Source: Chryseobacterium sp. PMSZPI (GTDB taxonomy: Bacteria > Bacteroidota > Bacteroidia > Flavobacteriales > Weeksellaceae). Taken from it: a stretch of 64,000 bases of DNA. Positions 45,254 through 53,330 of this stretch are shown here, one piece after another. The notes beneath the pieces are model-generated. The model saw nothing but the letters and a program-made list of their open reading frames with translations. It did not search any database and was not told the DNA's origin. Each line of letters begins with the position of its first letter. Within the stretch, counting starts at the first letter, position 1. The stretch is taken from the NCBI RefSeq assembly GCF_002835665.1, contig NZ_PIZV01000077.1:1-64000 (forward strand). Reading direction: 5' to 3'. The position numbers and the translations under genes are program-made.

Positions 45254-46192
45254 ATGGATTTAGAAAAATTTGTTCAATACGTTCACGAAGAAAATAAAGT
45301 AGAACCGAAAGATATTATGCCTGATGATTACAGGAAGCTTTTGGTTCGTCAAATTTCACAGCATGCTCATTCTGAGATTGTAGGAATGCTACCGGAAGCC
45401 AACTGGATTTCCAGAGCACCTTCATTGAGAAGAAAAATGGCTCTTTTAGCTAAAGTTCAGGATGAAGCAGGGCATGGTCTATACCTTTACGCTGCTACAG
45501 AAACCTTAGGAAATGGAACGATCAGAGCAGACAGAGATGCGACTTATGATGATATGCTTTCCGGAAAGGCAAAATACTCAAGTATCTTCAATTATCCGAC
45601 TTTAAGCTGGGCAGATATAGGGGCTATCGGCTGGTTGGTAGATGGTGCTGCCATTATGAACCAGGTAATGTTGATGGGGAATTCTTATGGTCCTTACTCA
45701 AGAGCGATGGTAAGAATCTGTAAAGAGGAATCTTTCCACCAAAGACAAGGCTATGAAATTTTAATGGCTCTTTGTCGTGGTACAAAACAACAGAAAGAAA
45801 TGGCTCAGGCTTCATTAAATCGTTTCTGGTGGCCGGCTTTAATGATGTTCGGACCTAATGACGACAGCTCACCCAACTCTAAGATTTCTATGAATTACAG
45901 AGTAAAAAGAGAGAGTAACGATAGTCTTCGTCAGAGATTTATTGATGTGACGGTGGCTCAAGCCGAATATTTAGGACTGACGATTCCGGATAAAGATCTG
46001 AAATGGAATGAGGGAAGACAACATTATGATTTCGGAGAACTTCCTTGGGATGAATTTATGGAAATCTTAAAAGGTAATGGTCCTTGTAACAAGAAAAGAT
46101 TAAATACAAAAGTAAAAGCTCAGCAGGAAAACCTTTGGGTAAAAGAGGCAGCAGCAGCTTTTGCGGAAAAACAACAAAAAGAAGTAATATAA
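45254..46192 (+). CDS. paaA: Phenylacetyl-CoA epoxidase catalytic subunit PaaA
   Basis: The 312-residue ferritin-like protein carries the di-iron ligands in DEAGHG and [11 protein letters not shown]. It matches PaaA in length and throughout its sequence ([31 protein letters not shown]). With PaaC, PaaB and PaaE it forms the oxygenase that epoxidises phenylacetyl-CoA. The frame extends upstream to 45212 inside the hairpin repeat, but the family N-terminus [18 protein letters not shown] places the start at 45254. Confidence 0.96.
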   Translation: MDLEKFVQYVHEENKVEPKDIMPDDYRKLLVRQISQHAHSEIVGMLPEANWISRAPSLRRKMALLAKVQDEAGHGLYLYAATETLGNGTIRADRDATYDDMLSGKAKYSSIFNYPTLSWADIGAIGWLVDGAAIMNQVMLMGNSYGPYSRAMVRICKEESFHQRQGYEILMALCRGTKQQKEMAQASLNRFWWPALMMFGPNDDSSPNSKISMNYRVKRESNDSLRQRFIDVTVAQAEYLGLTIPDKDLKWNEGRQHYDFGELPWDEFMEILKGNGPCNKKRLNTKVKAQQENLWVKEAAAAFAEKQQKEVI

Positions 46193-46311
46193 TTTGAAAA
46201 TGTGGCAATTTGAAAATTTGAACATGAAATTAACATATTAACAATTCTCAAATTTTCAATTAAGGTGACCAATCAATTTTCAAATTAACCAATTTTCAAA
46301 TTTTCAGATTA
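46190..46311. repeat. AATTTGAAAAT hairpin repeat, copy 2 (paaA-paaB gap)
   Basis: The copy starts with the T of the paaA stop codon (TAATTTGAAAAT) and ends TTTTCAGATTA four bases before the paaB ATG, which corresponds to TAATCTGAAAA on the other strand. The right half contains extra AATTTTCAAATT units, so it is longer than the other copies. Confidence 0.7.
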
Positions 46312-46314
46312 ATT

Positions 46315-46596
46315 ATGGCAAATTTAGATATGTGGGAAGTGTTTATTCAAACTAAACCGGGATTATCCCACAAGCACGCCGGAACAGTTCAGGCACCAAC
46401 AGCAGAAATGGCATTACAAAATGCCAGAGATGTATATACCAGAAGAAAGGAAGGAACTTGTGTATGGGTTGTTCCAAGCAAATATATTGTGAGCTCAGAG
46501 GGAGTTGATCAGGATTCATTTTTCGATCCTGCCGATGACAAACTATATCGTCATCCTACTTTCTATGATATTCCAAATGATGTAAAAAATATGTAA
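46315..46596 (+). CDS. paaB: Phenylacetyl-CoA epoxidase subunit PaaB
   Basis: The 93-residue protein matches PaaB (MWEVFIQTKPGLSHKHAGTV, AEMALQNARDVYTRRKEG, SIWVV-like CVWVVPSKYI). It is a small structural subunit that links PaaAC heterodimers in the epoxidase complex. The length is typical. The gene is bounded on both sides by hairpin repeats. Confidence 0.95.
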   Translation: MANLDMWEVFIQTKPGLSHKHAGTVQAPTAEMALQNARDVYTRRKEGTCVWVVPSKYIVSSEGVDQDSFFDPADDKLYRHPTFYDIPNDVKNM

Positions 46597-46597
46597 T

Positions 46598-46680
46598 AAG
46601 ACTGGAGATAATAGACGAATAGATAAAAGACTTTATGGCCTACATATCTATTATCTATTCGTCTATTATCTATTGGTCTT
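46598..46680. repeat. AATAGACGAATAGAT hairpin repeat (paaB-paaC gap)
   Basis: Arms near 46606-46627 and 46651-46673 share GATAATAGACGAATAGATAA as a perfect inverted repeat, and the outer ends AAGAC/GTCTT also pair. It is a different sequence family from the AATTTG hairpins but takes the same position between two paa genes. Confidence 0.72.
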
Positions 46681-46695
46681 CAAATCTATTAAACA

Positions 46696-47445
46696 ATGAA
46701 CCCATTATATAATTATTTATTAAAATTAGCAGATGACAGTTTCATCATGGGGCAGCGTCTGTCTGCATGGTGCGGTGAAGGTCCTTATTTAGAGGAAGAT
46801 ATTGCATTAACAAACATTGCTTTGGATGAACTTGGTCAGGCTAATAATTTTTACCAATATGCTTCAAGAGTGGCTGACAATGGTAAAAGTGAAGATGATA
46901 TCGCATTCCTAAGATATGAACATGAGTATGTAAATGCACACTGGACAGAGCTTCCCAATGGAGACTATGCGCAGACTATTCTTAAGGTGTATGTTCTCTC
47001 TGTATATCAGAAATTAATGTATGAAGCATTATCAAATTCTGTAGATGAAGAACTTTCTGCTATTGCCCAAAAATCCTTGAAGGAAGTAAAATATCACTAT
47101 ACACACACTTCTTCCTGGATGAAAATTTTTGCTCAGGGAACAGAAGAAAGCCGTGAACGTTTGGTGAATGCCATCGAAAATATCTGGGAATATACAAAAG
47201 GTTTGTTTGCAAAGTCAGAAGGAGAAGATGACCTTGCTGTATTGAATATTGTTCCGAATGTTGATGAACTATACAAAGAGTTTATTACCATTACAGAGAA
47301 AGATTTCCAGAGTTTCGGATTAGAATATCCAACAAACCCTTTCATGCAGCCAAAATCAAGAACAGGATATCATACAGAATATTTCGGATATATCCTTTGT
47401 GAACTTCAGTATATGCAGAGAGCATATCCTGGATGTACCTGGTAG
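46696..47445 (+). CDS. paaC: Phenylacetyl-CoA epoxidase structural subunit PaaC
   Basis: The 249-residue ferritin-like protein matches PaaC (DDSFIMGQRLSAWCGEGPYLEEDIALTNIALDELGQA, WMQPKSRTG-like FMQPKSRTGYHTEYFGYIL). It pairs with PaaA in the epoxidase and supports its di-iron centre. Length is typical. The start ATG is 15 bases after the preceding hairpin repeat. Confidence 0.95.
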   Translation: MNPLYNYLLKLADDSFIMGQRLSAWCGEGPYLEEDIALTNIALDELGQANNFYQYASRVADNGKSEDDIAFLRYEHEYVNAHWTELPNGDYAQTILKVYVLSVYQKLMYEALSNSVDEELSAIAQKSLKEVKYHYTHTSSWMKIFAQGTEESRERLVNAIENIWEYTKGLFAKSEGEDDLAVLNIVPNVDELYKEFITITEKDFQSFGLEYPTNPFMQPKSRTGYHTEYFGYILCELQYMQRAYPGCTW

Positions 47446-47456
47446 AACATAATGAG

Positions 47457-47540
47457 TTAATTTGAAAATGAGTTAATTTGAAAATGGCTTGCAACGTATT
47501 TTATTTTCAAATTTTCAATTTTTTTTAATTCTCAAATTAA
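47457..47540. repeat. AATTTGAAAAT hairpin repeat, copy 3 (paaC-paaD gap)
   Basis: The copy starts TTAATTTGAAAATGAG and ends CTCAAATTAA three bases before the paaD ATG. The left arm holds two tandem AGTTAATTTGAAAATG units. Confidence 0.7.
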
Positions 47541-47543
47541 TAA

Positions 47544-48008
47544 ATGAAAACCCCTTTAGAAATATTAGAATTAGTTCCCGATCCGGAAATTCCGGTAATC
47601 AACATTGTGGAGCTGGGTATTGTAAGAGATGCTAAAGTTACCAGCGAGAATTCTTGTGAAGTAACCATTACACCTACTTACTCTGCTTGTCCTGCTATGT
47701 TTACCATTGAAGAAGACATCATGAAAATCATGAAGGAAAACGGATGGGAAGCAAAAGTAGTTACCAAAATGTTTCCAATATGGACTACAGATTGGTTGAC
47801 AGATGAAGCCAGAGAAAAACTTCGTGCGTACGGAATCACACCTCCTGAAAAAGGAGCAGATGAGCATCATATCGGAAAACCGAAAAAATGTCCACGTTGT
47901 GGCTCTGAGCATACCAAACAGATTAGCAGATTCGGGTCAACTTTGTGTAAAGCCTCTTATCAATGCTTAGACTGTTTAGAACCATTTGATTATTTTAAAT
48001 GCCATTGA
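47544..48008 (+). CDS. paaD: PaaD: MIP18-type maturation factor of the epoxidase
   Basis: The 154-residue protein has an N-terminal MIP18/DUF59 domain (ILELVPDPEIPVINIVELGIVRD, TPTYSACPAM) and a C-terminal zinc ribbon (CPRCGSEHT...SYQCLDCLEPF). This is the PaaD layout. PaaD is needed for phenylacetyl-CoA epoxidase activity, most likely for iron-sulfur or di-iron maturation. Length is close to the E. coli protein. Confidence 0.93.
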   Translation: MKTPLEILELVPDPEIPVINIVELGIVRDAKVTSENSCEVTITPTYSACPAMFTIEEDIMKIMKENGWEAKVVTKMFPIWTTDWLTDEAREKLRAYGITPPEKGADEHHIGKPKKCPRCGSEHTKQISRFGSTLCKASYQCLDCLEPFDYFKCH

Positions 48009-48013
48009 TATTT

Positions 48014-48144
48014 AATGTAACAGTTTACCAATAAATTTATGGACTATGCAAAACATAACGATGGTATTGCTAGATTGTTAAATAGTTAGGCTGCTACATA
48101 AATTTATATTATTAAATTAGTGCATTGTTAAAATATAAATTTAA
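48014..48144. repeat. AACAGTTTACCAATA-type repeat (paaD-paaG gap)
   Basis: The left arm AATGTAACAGTTTACCAATA resembles the reverse complement of the right arm at 55109-55144. The right part, TTAAATTAGTGCATTGTTAA, also matches that repeat's end. Pairing is imperfect over the full length, so this copy looks degraded. No gene is encoded. Confidence 0.5.
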
Positions 48145-48150
48145 AAAACT

Positions 48151-48951
48151 ATGTATACACAACTCGATATTGAAACACATTTTGACGGGAAGCTCAAAAT
48201 CGCTTATCTTAATCAGCCTGAAACGATGAATGCCCTTACAAAACCGGCTTTATCAGACCTGAAAGACTTTGTTAAAGAATGTAGCGAAGACGATACAGTA
48301 AGATGTGTTGCCATTTCCGGGAGAGGAAGAGCTTTTTGTTCCGGTCAGAATCTGGAAGAAGCTTTTGCAGTAGGAAAAGAACACCATGATCAGGATATTA
48401 TCAGAAAGATTGTGGTAGATTATTACAACCCGTTGGTAACAGAAGTTACCCGTTGCAAAAAGCCCGTTATTGCATTGGTAAATGGTCCTGCAGTGGGAGC
48501 TGGTGCTATGTTGGCATTGATCTGTGATTTCGTATTGGCCAATAATAAAGCGTATTTTTCACAGGCCTTTTCAAATATCGGTTTAATTCCGGATACAGGA
48601 GGAACCTATTTCTTACCAAAACTTTTAGGAAGACAGCTGGCCAATTATTTAGCTTTTACAGGAAAAAAATTATCGGCAGAAGAATCTAAGTCTTATGGTC
48701 TTGTTGCAGAAGTTTTCAACGAAGAAGAATTTGTTCCGAAATCAATGGAGATTCTTGAAAGAATGTCGAATATGCCAACAGCCGCTATTAAATTGACGAA
48801 AAAAGCTTTTGCTCATTCTTACACCAGTTCATTAAAAGACCAACTTGAATTAGAGGGCGATTTACAACAGGAAGCAGCGGAAACAGAAGATTTCATTGAA
48901 GGTGTGAATGCCTTTTTACAAAAAAGAAAACCTAATTATAAAGGAAAATAA
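48151..48951 (+). CDS. paaG: PaaG: ring-1,2-epoxyphenylacetyl-CoA isomerase (enoyl-CoA hydratase family)
   Basis: The 266-residue crotonase-fold protein has the oxyanion-hole segment AISGRGRAFCSGQNLEE and NGPAVGAGAMLALICDF. IGLIPDTGGTYFLPKLLG places an Asp where PaaG has its catalytic Asp. PaaG converts the epoxide to the oxepin-CoA and also isomerises a later enoyl-CoA. It is the only crotonase inside the cluster, so the PaaF hydratase step must come from another protein, possibly the partial gene at the right edge of the window. Confidence 0.9.
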   Translation: MYTQLDIETHFDGKLKIAYLNQPETMNALTKPALSDLKDFVKECSEDDTVRCVAISGRGRAFCSGQNLEEAFAVGKEHHDQDIIRKIVVDYYNPLVTEVTRCKKPVIALVNGPAVGAGAMLALICDFVLANNKAYFSQAFSNIGLIPDTGGTYFLPKLLGRQLANYLAFTGKKLSAEESKSYGLVAEVFNEEEFVPKSMEILERMSNMPTAAIKLTKKAFAHSYTSSLKDQLELEGDLQQEAAETEDFIEGVNAFLQKRKPNYKGK

Positions 48952-48953
48952 AT

Positions 48954-49375
48954 CAATTTGAGAATGAGCTAATTTGAAAATTTGAGAATGAGAAATGATA
49001 AAGAAAATAGTATTGTAAATAAGACATTTGACTTTGCATTAAACATTATAGAGTTTTCAGAAGAGCTATATAAGATTAATAGATTTTCATTAGCAAATCA
49101 GATTTTTAAATCGAGAACATCTATTGGTGCCAATGTACGAGAAGCTCAAAATGCTGAAAGTAAGGCAGATTTTATTCATAAAATAAAAATTGCTGCTAAA
49201 GAAGCAGATGAAACTGAGCGCTGGCTTTTATTGTGTTAAAAGCTCCACATTTGAATTCACCCGAAGAAAAATTGCTTTTAGACTTAAAAGAAATAGTATT
49301 AATTCTGTCTAAAGTTATTTCAACGTCAAAAATTAAATGATTTTCAAATTAACTCATTCTCAAATTTTCAAATTA
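48954..49375. mobile_element. Hairpin-flanked four-helix-bundle element in the paaG-paaH gap
   Basis: The left arm (48954-48992) is made of AATTTGAGAATGAGCT and AATTTGAAAATTTGAGAATG units. The right arm (49341-49375) is their inverted counterpart, with AACTCATTCTCAAATT and TTCAAATT. The arms enclose exactly one gene, a frameshifted four-helix-bundle protein. The arms belong to the same family as the empty hairpins at 45.2, 46.2, 47.5 and 53.3 kb, so this copy looks like the full-length form. Confidence 0.65.
48988..49340 (+). pseudogene. Four-helix-bundle (23S rRNA intervening-sequence) protein, frameshifted
   Basis: The first 84 residues read as a standard member of this family (FDFALNIIEFSEELYKINRFSLANQIFKSRTSIGANVREAQNA, then AAKEADETERWLLLC). 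The frame stops at TAA (49237-49239). Continuing from about 49239 in the shifted frame gives KAPHLNSPEEKLLLDLKEIV...STSKIK and a stop at 49338-49340, which is the family's usual C-terminus. A single-base indel near 49235 explains this. The start ATG lies inside the left repeat arm. The family is named for proteins encoded in 23S rRNA intervening sequences; its function is unknown. Confidence 0.82.
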
Positions 49376-49380
49376 AAACT

Positions 49381-50511
49381 ATGAATATTGGAATTATCGG
49401 TGCAGGAACTATGGGAGTAGGAATTGCCCAGGTGGCTGCCACTGCAGGATGCAAAGTCGTATTATTCGATGCTAATGCTCCACAAATAGATAAAGCACTT
49501 TCAGGCTTAGAAAAAACGCTTCAAAAGCTTGCTGAAAAAGGAAAAATTTCCCAGGAAAAAGCTACAGAAATCAGAAGCAATATTGCAAAAGGTGAGACCT
49601 TACAGGATTTAAAAGATTCTGATTTAGTTATCGAAGCAATCATTGAAAATAAAGATATCAAAACCAAAGTTTTCACAGAACTTGAAAATTATGTTTCAGA
49701 AACCTGTGTTATCGGTTCCAATACATCATCTATTTCCATCACCTCTCTTGGAGCAGAGTTAAAGAAACCGGAGCGTTTCATCGGAATTCACTTTTTTAAT
49801 CCGGCTCCATTGATGCCTTTAGTGGAAGTTATTCCATCCTTATTAACAGAAAAAACATTAGCAGAAAAAATATACAACCTCATGAAAACCTGGGGGAAGA
49901 CTCCTGTTATTGCAAAAGACATTCCGGGATTCATTGTCAACAGAATTGCCCGCCCATACTATGGAGAAGCATTAAGAATCGTTGAAGAAAATATCGCAAC
50001 ACCGGAACAGGTGGATGATGCCATGAAAACATTAGGGAACTTCAAAATGGGACCTTTTGAATTAATGGATTTAATTGGGGTGGATGTCAATTTTGCCGTA
50101 ACGACAACGGTTTATAAAGATTACTTCTATGATCCAAAATATAAGCCGTCATTATTGCAACAGAGAATGTCTGAAGCAAAACTTCATGGAAGGAAAACCG
50201 GAAAAGGATTTTATGATTATACCGAGGGTGTTTTAAAGCCGGAAGCTCAGAAAGATGAGGCTCTTTATCAACAAATCTTTTTAAGAATTATCTCTATGCT
50301 CATTAATGAAGCCGTGGAAGCAAAAAGGTTAGGTGTTGCCAATGATGAAGATATCGAATTGGCTATGCAAAAAGGAGTCAACTATCCAAAAGGTTTATTA
50401 AGTTGGGGAAAAGAAATTGGATACTCAAGAATATCAGAAACGTTGCAGAGTCTTTACGAGGAATATCAAGAAGAAAGATATAGACAGAGCCCTTTGCTGA
50501 GAAAATTATAA
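49381..50511 (+). CDS. paaH: PaaH: 3-hydroxyacyl-CoA dehydrogenase
   Basis: The 376-residue protein has the NAD-binding GIIGAGTMGVGIAQVAA, SNTSSISITSL, the active-site region FIGIHFFNPAPLMPLVEVI and GFIVNRIARPYY, followed by a helical C-terminal dimerisation domain. In this setting it oxidises 3-hydroxyadipyl-CoA to 3-oxoadipyl-CoA. It is shorter than E. coli PaaH (about 475 residues), lacking part of the duplicated C-terminal domain. The ATG follows the right arm of the hairpin element by five bases. Confidence 0.9.
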   Translation: MNIGIIGAGTMGVGIAQVAATAGCKVVLFDANAPQIDKALSGLEKTLQKLAEKGKISQEKATEIRSNIAKGETLQDLKDSDLVIEAIIENKDIKTKVFTELENYVSETCVIGSNTSSISITSLGAELKKPERFIGIHFFNPAPLMPLVEVIPSLLTEKTLAEKIYNLMKTWGKTPVIAKDIPGFIVNRIARPYYGEALRIVEENIATPEQVDDAMKTLGNFKMGPFELMDLIGVDVNFAVTTTVYKDYFYDPKYKPSLLQQRMSEAKLHGRKTGKGFYDYTEGVLKPEAQKDEALYQQIFLRIISMLINEAVEAKRLGVANDEDIELAMQKGVNYPKGLLSWGKEIGYSRISETLQSLYEEYQEERYRQSPLLRKL

Positions 50512-50517
50512 AAATTA

Positions 50518-50829
50518 ATGAATATAGATGAATTTAGAGCTGAGTTGGAAACAAGGCTCTTCATTGAAAAACAGTATTTGATACAGGAAGCTTCTTCCAT
50601 TGAGAATGATATGGAACGGCTTGAATTGTTGGGGAAATTCAATGAAAAATATAAGGAGTTGATCAAAAGATTATCCAATGAAAATGGGATTGATTTAACT
50701 GCCTCTTATCAAGTTGTAAATTCATCAGACTCTGAGAACCTTACATACGAGCAGATTATTCTGGGTAAAACAATGAGTGTTTACGATAGATTATCTGATG
50801 AATTGTATGAGGAAATAACAAACATATAG
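50518..50829 (+). CDS. Small protein of unknown function between paaH and paaI
   Basis: The 103-residue protein is acidic and helical (FRAELETRLFIEKQYLIQEASSIENDMERLELLGKF), without signal peptide or cysteine. I do not recognise a family. It begins 6 bases after paaH and ends 5 bases before paaI, with no repeat in between, so it is firmly part of the paa transcript. The tight packing suggests a real function connected with the pathway, which is unknown. Confidence 0.65.
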   Translation: MNIDEFRAELETRLFIEKQYLIQEASSIENDMERLELLGKFNEKYKELIKRLSNENGIDLTASYQVVNSSDSENLTYEQIILGKTMSVYDRLSDELYEEITNI

Positions 50830-50834
50830 TAGAA

Positions 50835-51248
50835 ATGAATCCAAGACAAGTAGTAGATTATATGTTCAATCAGGATTATTTTTCCCAATGGATGAATATC
50901 AAAATGATTGAGATCAAAGAAAATTATTGTTTAATAGAAATGCCCATCAAGAAGGATATGTTGAATGGGTTAAAAACAGTTCACGGAGGGGTCACATTTG
51001 CTTTTGCCGATTCAGCACTGGCATTTTCTTCAAACAATAGTGGAGATGCTGCTGTTGCTTTGAACTGTGTAATTAATTTTACCAAAGCCGGAAAAGAAGG
51101 AGACCTATTCAGAGCAGAAAGTATTTTGGTAACCGATACCCGGAAAACGGCTGTTTATGATATTAAAATAACCAATCAAAATAATGAATTGATTGCCAAA
51201 TTTGTTGGAACAGTTTATAAGATCGGCAAAAAAGTAACAGAACTATAA
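50835..51248 (+). CDS. paaI: PaaI: hotdog-fold thioesterase
   Basis: The 137-residue protein is a single hotdog domain with the thioesterase signature GLKTVHGGVTFAFADSALAF, in which HGG and the following Asp form the active site, and NCVINFTKAGKEGD. PaaI hydrolyses ring-hydroxylated or dead-end aryl-CoA products and protects the pathway's CoA pool. It follows the small unknown gene by 5 bases. Confidence 0.92.
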   Translation: MNPRQVVDYMFNQDYFSQWMNIKMIEIKENYCLIEMPIKKDMLNGLKTVHGGVTFAFADSALAFSSNNSGDAAVALNCVINFTKAGKEGDLFRAESILVTDTRKTAVYDIKITNQNNELIAKFVGTVYKIGKKVTEL

Positions 51249-51280
51249 AAACTAACCAATCATAACCAAGTTAAACAAAA

Positions 51281-51976
51281 ATGAAAAAAATACTTTTACT
51301 GTTATTTGGGACTTTAGCACTTTTAATAAATGCTCAGAATAAACTGAACGAAGAGCTGAAAAAGGAACTTGATGAGATCATGAGTGTGGACCAGGGCTAT
51401 AGAATGCTGTTTACCTCCGAAACAACTCCTGAACAAAAAGAAAAAACCTTAAAGGATTTAAATATCAATCAGGAAGAGTTTAAAAAGAAGGGATGGCAAA
51501 TGGTAGCTGAGCATGATAGTATAAATCTGCATAAGATTGAAAATATTATTTCAAAATATGGTTATCCGGGAAAAACGCTTGTGGGTGAACCTACCAATAA
51601 GGCAGCCTGGTATGTGATTCAACATTCAACCAAGATTGGAAAATATCTGCCTCTCATTAAGGAAGCCGGAAAAAACAAAGAAATTCCGTTTACATTGGTG
51701 GCTATGATGGAAGATCGGTATCTGATGGATGAAAACAAAGAACAGATCTATGGAACACAGGGAAGAGGCGAAATGACAAAAGATAAAGACGGAAAACAAG
51801 TTTTTGTGAGTTTTGTATGGCCTGTAAAAGACCTTAAAAATGTGGATAAAATAAGAAAAGAAGCAGGCTTCGATTCCACCGTTGAAGAAAATGCCAAAAG
51901 AATGTTCGGAAAGGACTTCAAATATGAACCCTACACTCTAAAACAGGTTTTAGAATTAAGAAATAAAAACAAATAA
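51281..51976 (+). CDS. DUF6624-like exported protein inserted in the paa cluster
   Basis: The 231-residue protein has a signal peptide (LLLFGTLALLINAQ). The segments KYGYPGKTLVGEPTNKAAWYVIQHS, LPLIKEAGKNKEIP and YLMDENKEQIYGTQ match DUF6624, a family of unknown function. A periplasmic location is expected, unlike the surrounding cytoplasmic enzymes, so it is probably an insertion into the cluster and not a pathway enzyme. It is 32 bases after paaI. Confidence 0.75.
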   Translation: MKKILLLLFGTLALLINAQNKLNEELKKELDEIMSVDQGYRMLFTSETTPEQKEKTLKDLNINQEEFKKKGWQMVAEHDSINLHKIENIISKYGYPGKTLVGEPTNKAAWYVIQHSTKIGKYLPLIKEAGKNKEIPFTLVAMMEDRYLMDENKEQIYGTQGRGEMTKDKDGKQVFVSFVWPVKDLKNVDKIRKEAGFDSTVEENAKRMFGKDFKYEPYTLKQVLELRNKNK

Positions 51977-52027
51977 ATCCGGTATTGATACACTGTTACA
52001 TTACCAGATTGGTATATTAAAATAATT

Positions 52028-53233
52028 ATGAACAACGTATACATTATAGACTATGTCAGAACTCCCATCTCAAAACTGCAGGGAGGATTATCAGAAGTAA
52101 GAGCCGATGATCTGGCTGCTATTGTTATCAAAGAAGTCGTAGCAAGAAACCCTGAAGTTCCTGTGGAGGAAATTGAAGATGTTATTTTCGGATGTGCTAA
52201 TCAGGCAGGTGAAGATAATAGAAATGTTGCAAGAATGGGGCTTTTATTGGCAGGGCTCCCTTACAAAATCGGAGGAGAAACAGTAAACAGGCTTTGTGCA
52301 TCGGGAATGTCTGCAGTAGCTAATGCGTTTCGTTCGATAGCCGCAGGAGAAGGAGAAATTTATATTGCAGGTGGAGTAGAGCATATGACACGTTCTCCAT
52401 ATGTAATGTCAAAACCAAGTGCAGCTTTTGGAAGAGACAGTCAAATGTATGATACTACTTTCGGATGGCGTTTTATTAATCCGAAAATGAAGGAAATGTA
52501 TGGGGTTGATGGAATGGGTGAGACTGCAGAGAATTTGGCAGACATCCACCAGATCAGCAGAGAAGATCAGGATAAATTTGCCCTTTGGTCCCAACAAAAA
52601 GCTACAAAAGCACAAGAAAGCGGAAGGCTGGCAGAAGAAATTGTAAAAGTTGAAATCCCACAAAGAAAAGGAGACCCAATTGTTTTTGAAAAAGATGAAT
52701 TCATTAAGCCAACATCCTCTATGGAAGGTTTAGGAAAACTTCGTCCGGCATTCAGAAAAGAAGGAACAGTAACTGCCGGAAATGCATCTGGAATGAATGA
52801 TGGAGCAGCAGCTTTAATCTTAGCCAGTGAAGAAGCTGTGAAAAAATACGGATTAAAACCAAAAGCCAAAATTTTAGGCTCATCCGTAGCAGGTGTAGAG
52901 CCGAGAATTATGGGAATCGGACCTGTAGAAGCAACTCAAAAAGTATTGAAAAGATTAAATCTTTCTTTGGATGATATGGATATTATCGAATTAAACGAAG
53001 CATTTGCAGCACAAGCTTTAGCTGTAACGAGAAGCTTAGGATTAAAAGATGATGACACAAGAATAAATCCGAACGGAGGAGCTATTGCTATTGGTCATCC
53101 ACTGGGAGTTTCAGGTGCGAGAATTATTGGTTCCGCAGCAATGGAACTTCAGAAACAAGATAAAAAATATGCATTGTGTACCCTTTGTATCGGTGTCGGA
53201 CAAGGCTATGCAATGGTTATTGAAAAAGTATAA
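52028..53233 (+). CDS. paaJ: PaaJ: 3-oxoadipyl-CoA/3-oxo-5,6-dehydrosuberyl-CoA thiolase
   Basis: The 401-residue thiolase has the acyl-enzyme Cys in NRLCASGMSAVANAFR, GGVEHMTRSPYVM, NEAFAAQALAV, the His motif NPNGGAIAIGHPLGVSGAR and the second active Cys in LCTLCIGVGQGYAMV. The length equals that of E. coli PaaJ. It releases acetyl-CoA from 3-oxoadipyl-CoA and from the C8 intermediate. PcaF is a near relative, but the cluster argues for PaaJ. Confidence 0.92.
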   Translation: MNNVYIIDYVRTPISKLQGGLSEVRADDLAAIVIKEVVARNPEVPVEEIEDVIFGCANQAGEDNRNVARMGLLLAGLPYKIGGETVNRLCASGMSAVANAFRSIAAGEGEIYIAGGVEHMTRSPYVMSKPSAAFGRDSQMYDTTFGWRFINPKMKEMYGVDGMGETAENLADIHQISREDQDKFALWSQQKATKAQESGRLAEEIVKVEIPQRKGDPIVFEKDEFIKPTSSMEGLGKLRPAFRKEGTVTAGNASGMNDGAAALILASEEAVKKYGLKPKAKILGSSVAGVEPRIMGIGPVEATQKVLKRLNLSLDDMDIIELNEAFAAQALAVTRSLGLKDDDTRINPNGGAIAIGHPLGVSGARIIGSAAMELQKQDKKYALCTLCIGVGQGYAMVIEKV

Positions 53234-53235
53234 TC

Positions 53236-53322
53236 AATTTTAAAATGAGTCAATTTGATAATTTGAAAATATTTAATAAGATTATTGATTTTCAAATTGG
53301 TTCATTCTCAAATTTTCAAATT
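53236..53322. repeat. AATTTGAAAAT hairpin repeat, copy 5 (paaJ-paaY gap)
   Basis: The left arm ending CAATTTGATAATTTGAAAAT is the inverse of the right arm ATTTTCAAATTGGTTCATTC plus TCAAATTTTCAAATT. It starts two bases after the paaJ stop and ends eight bases before the paaY ATG. Confidence 0.75.
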
Positions 53323-53330
53323 AAAAATAC

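Noticed and set aside
51977..52027. Possible member of the AACAGTTTACCAAT repeat family between the DUF6624 and paaJ genes
   Set aside because: Only a short, poorly matching stretch (GTTACATTACCAGATTGG) is present and no arm pairing could be shown.
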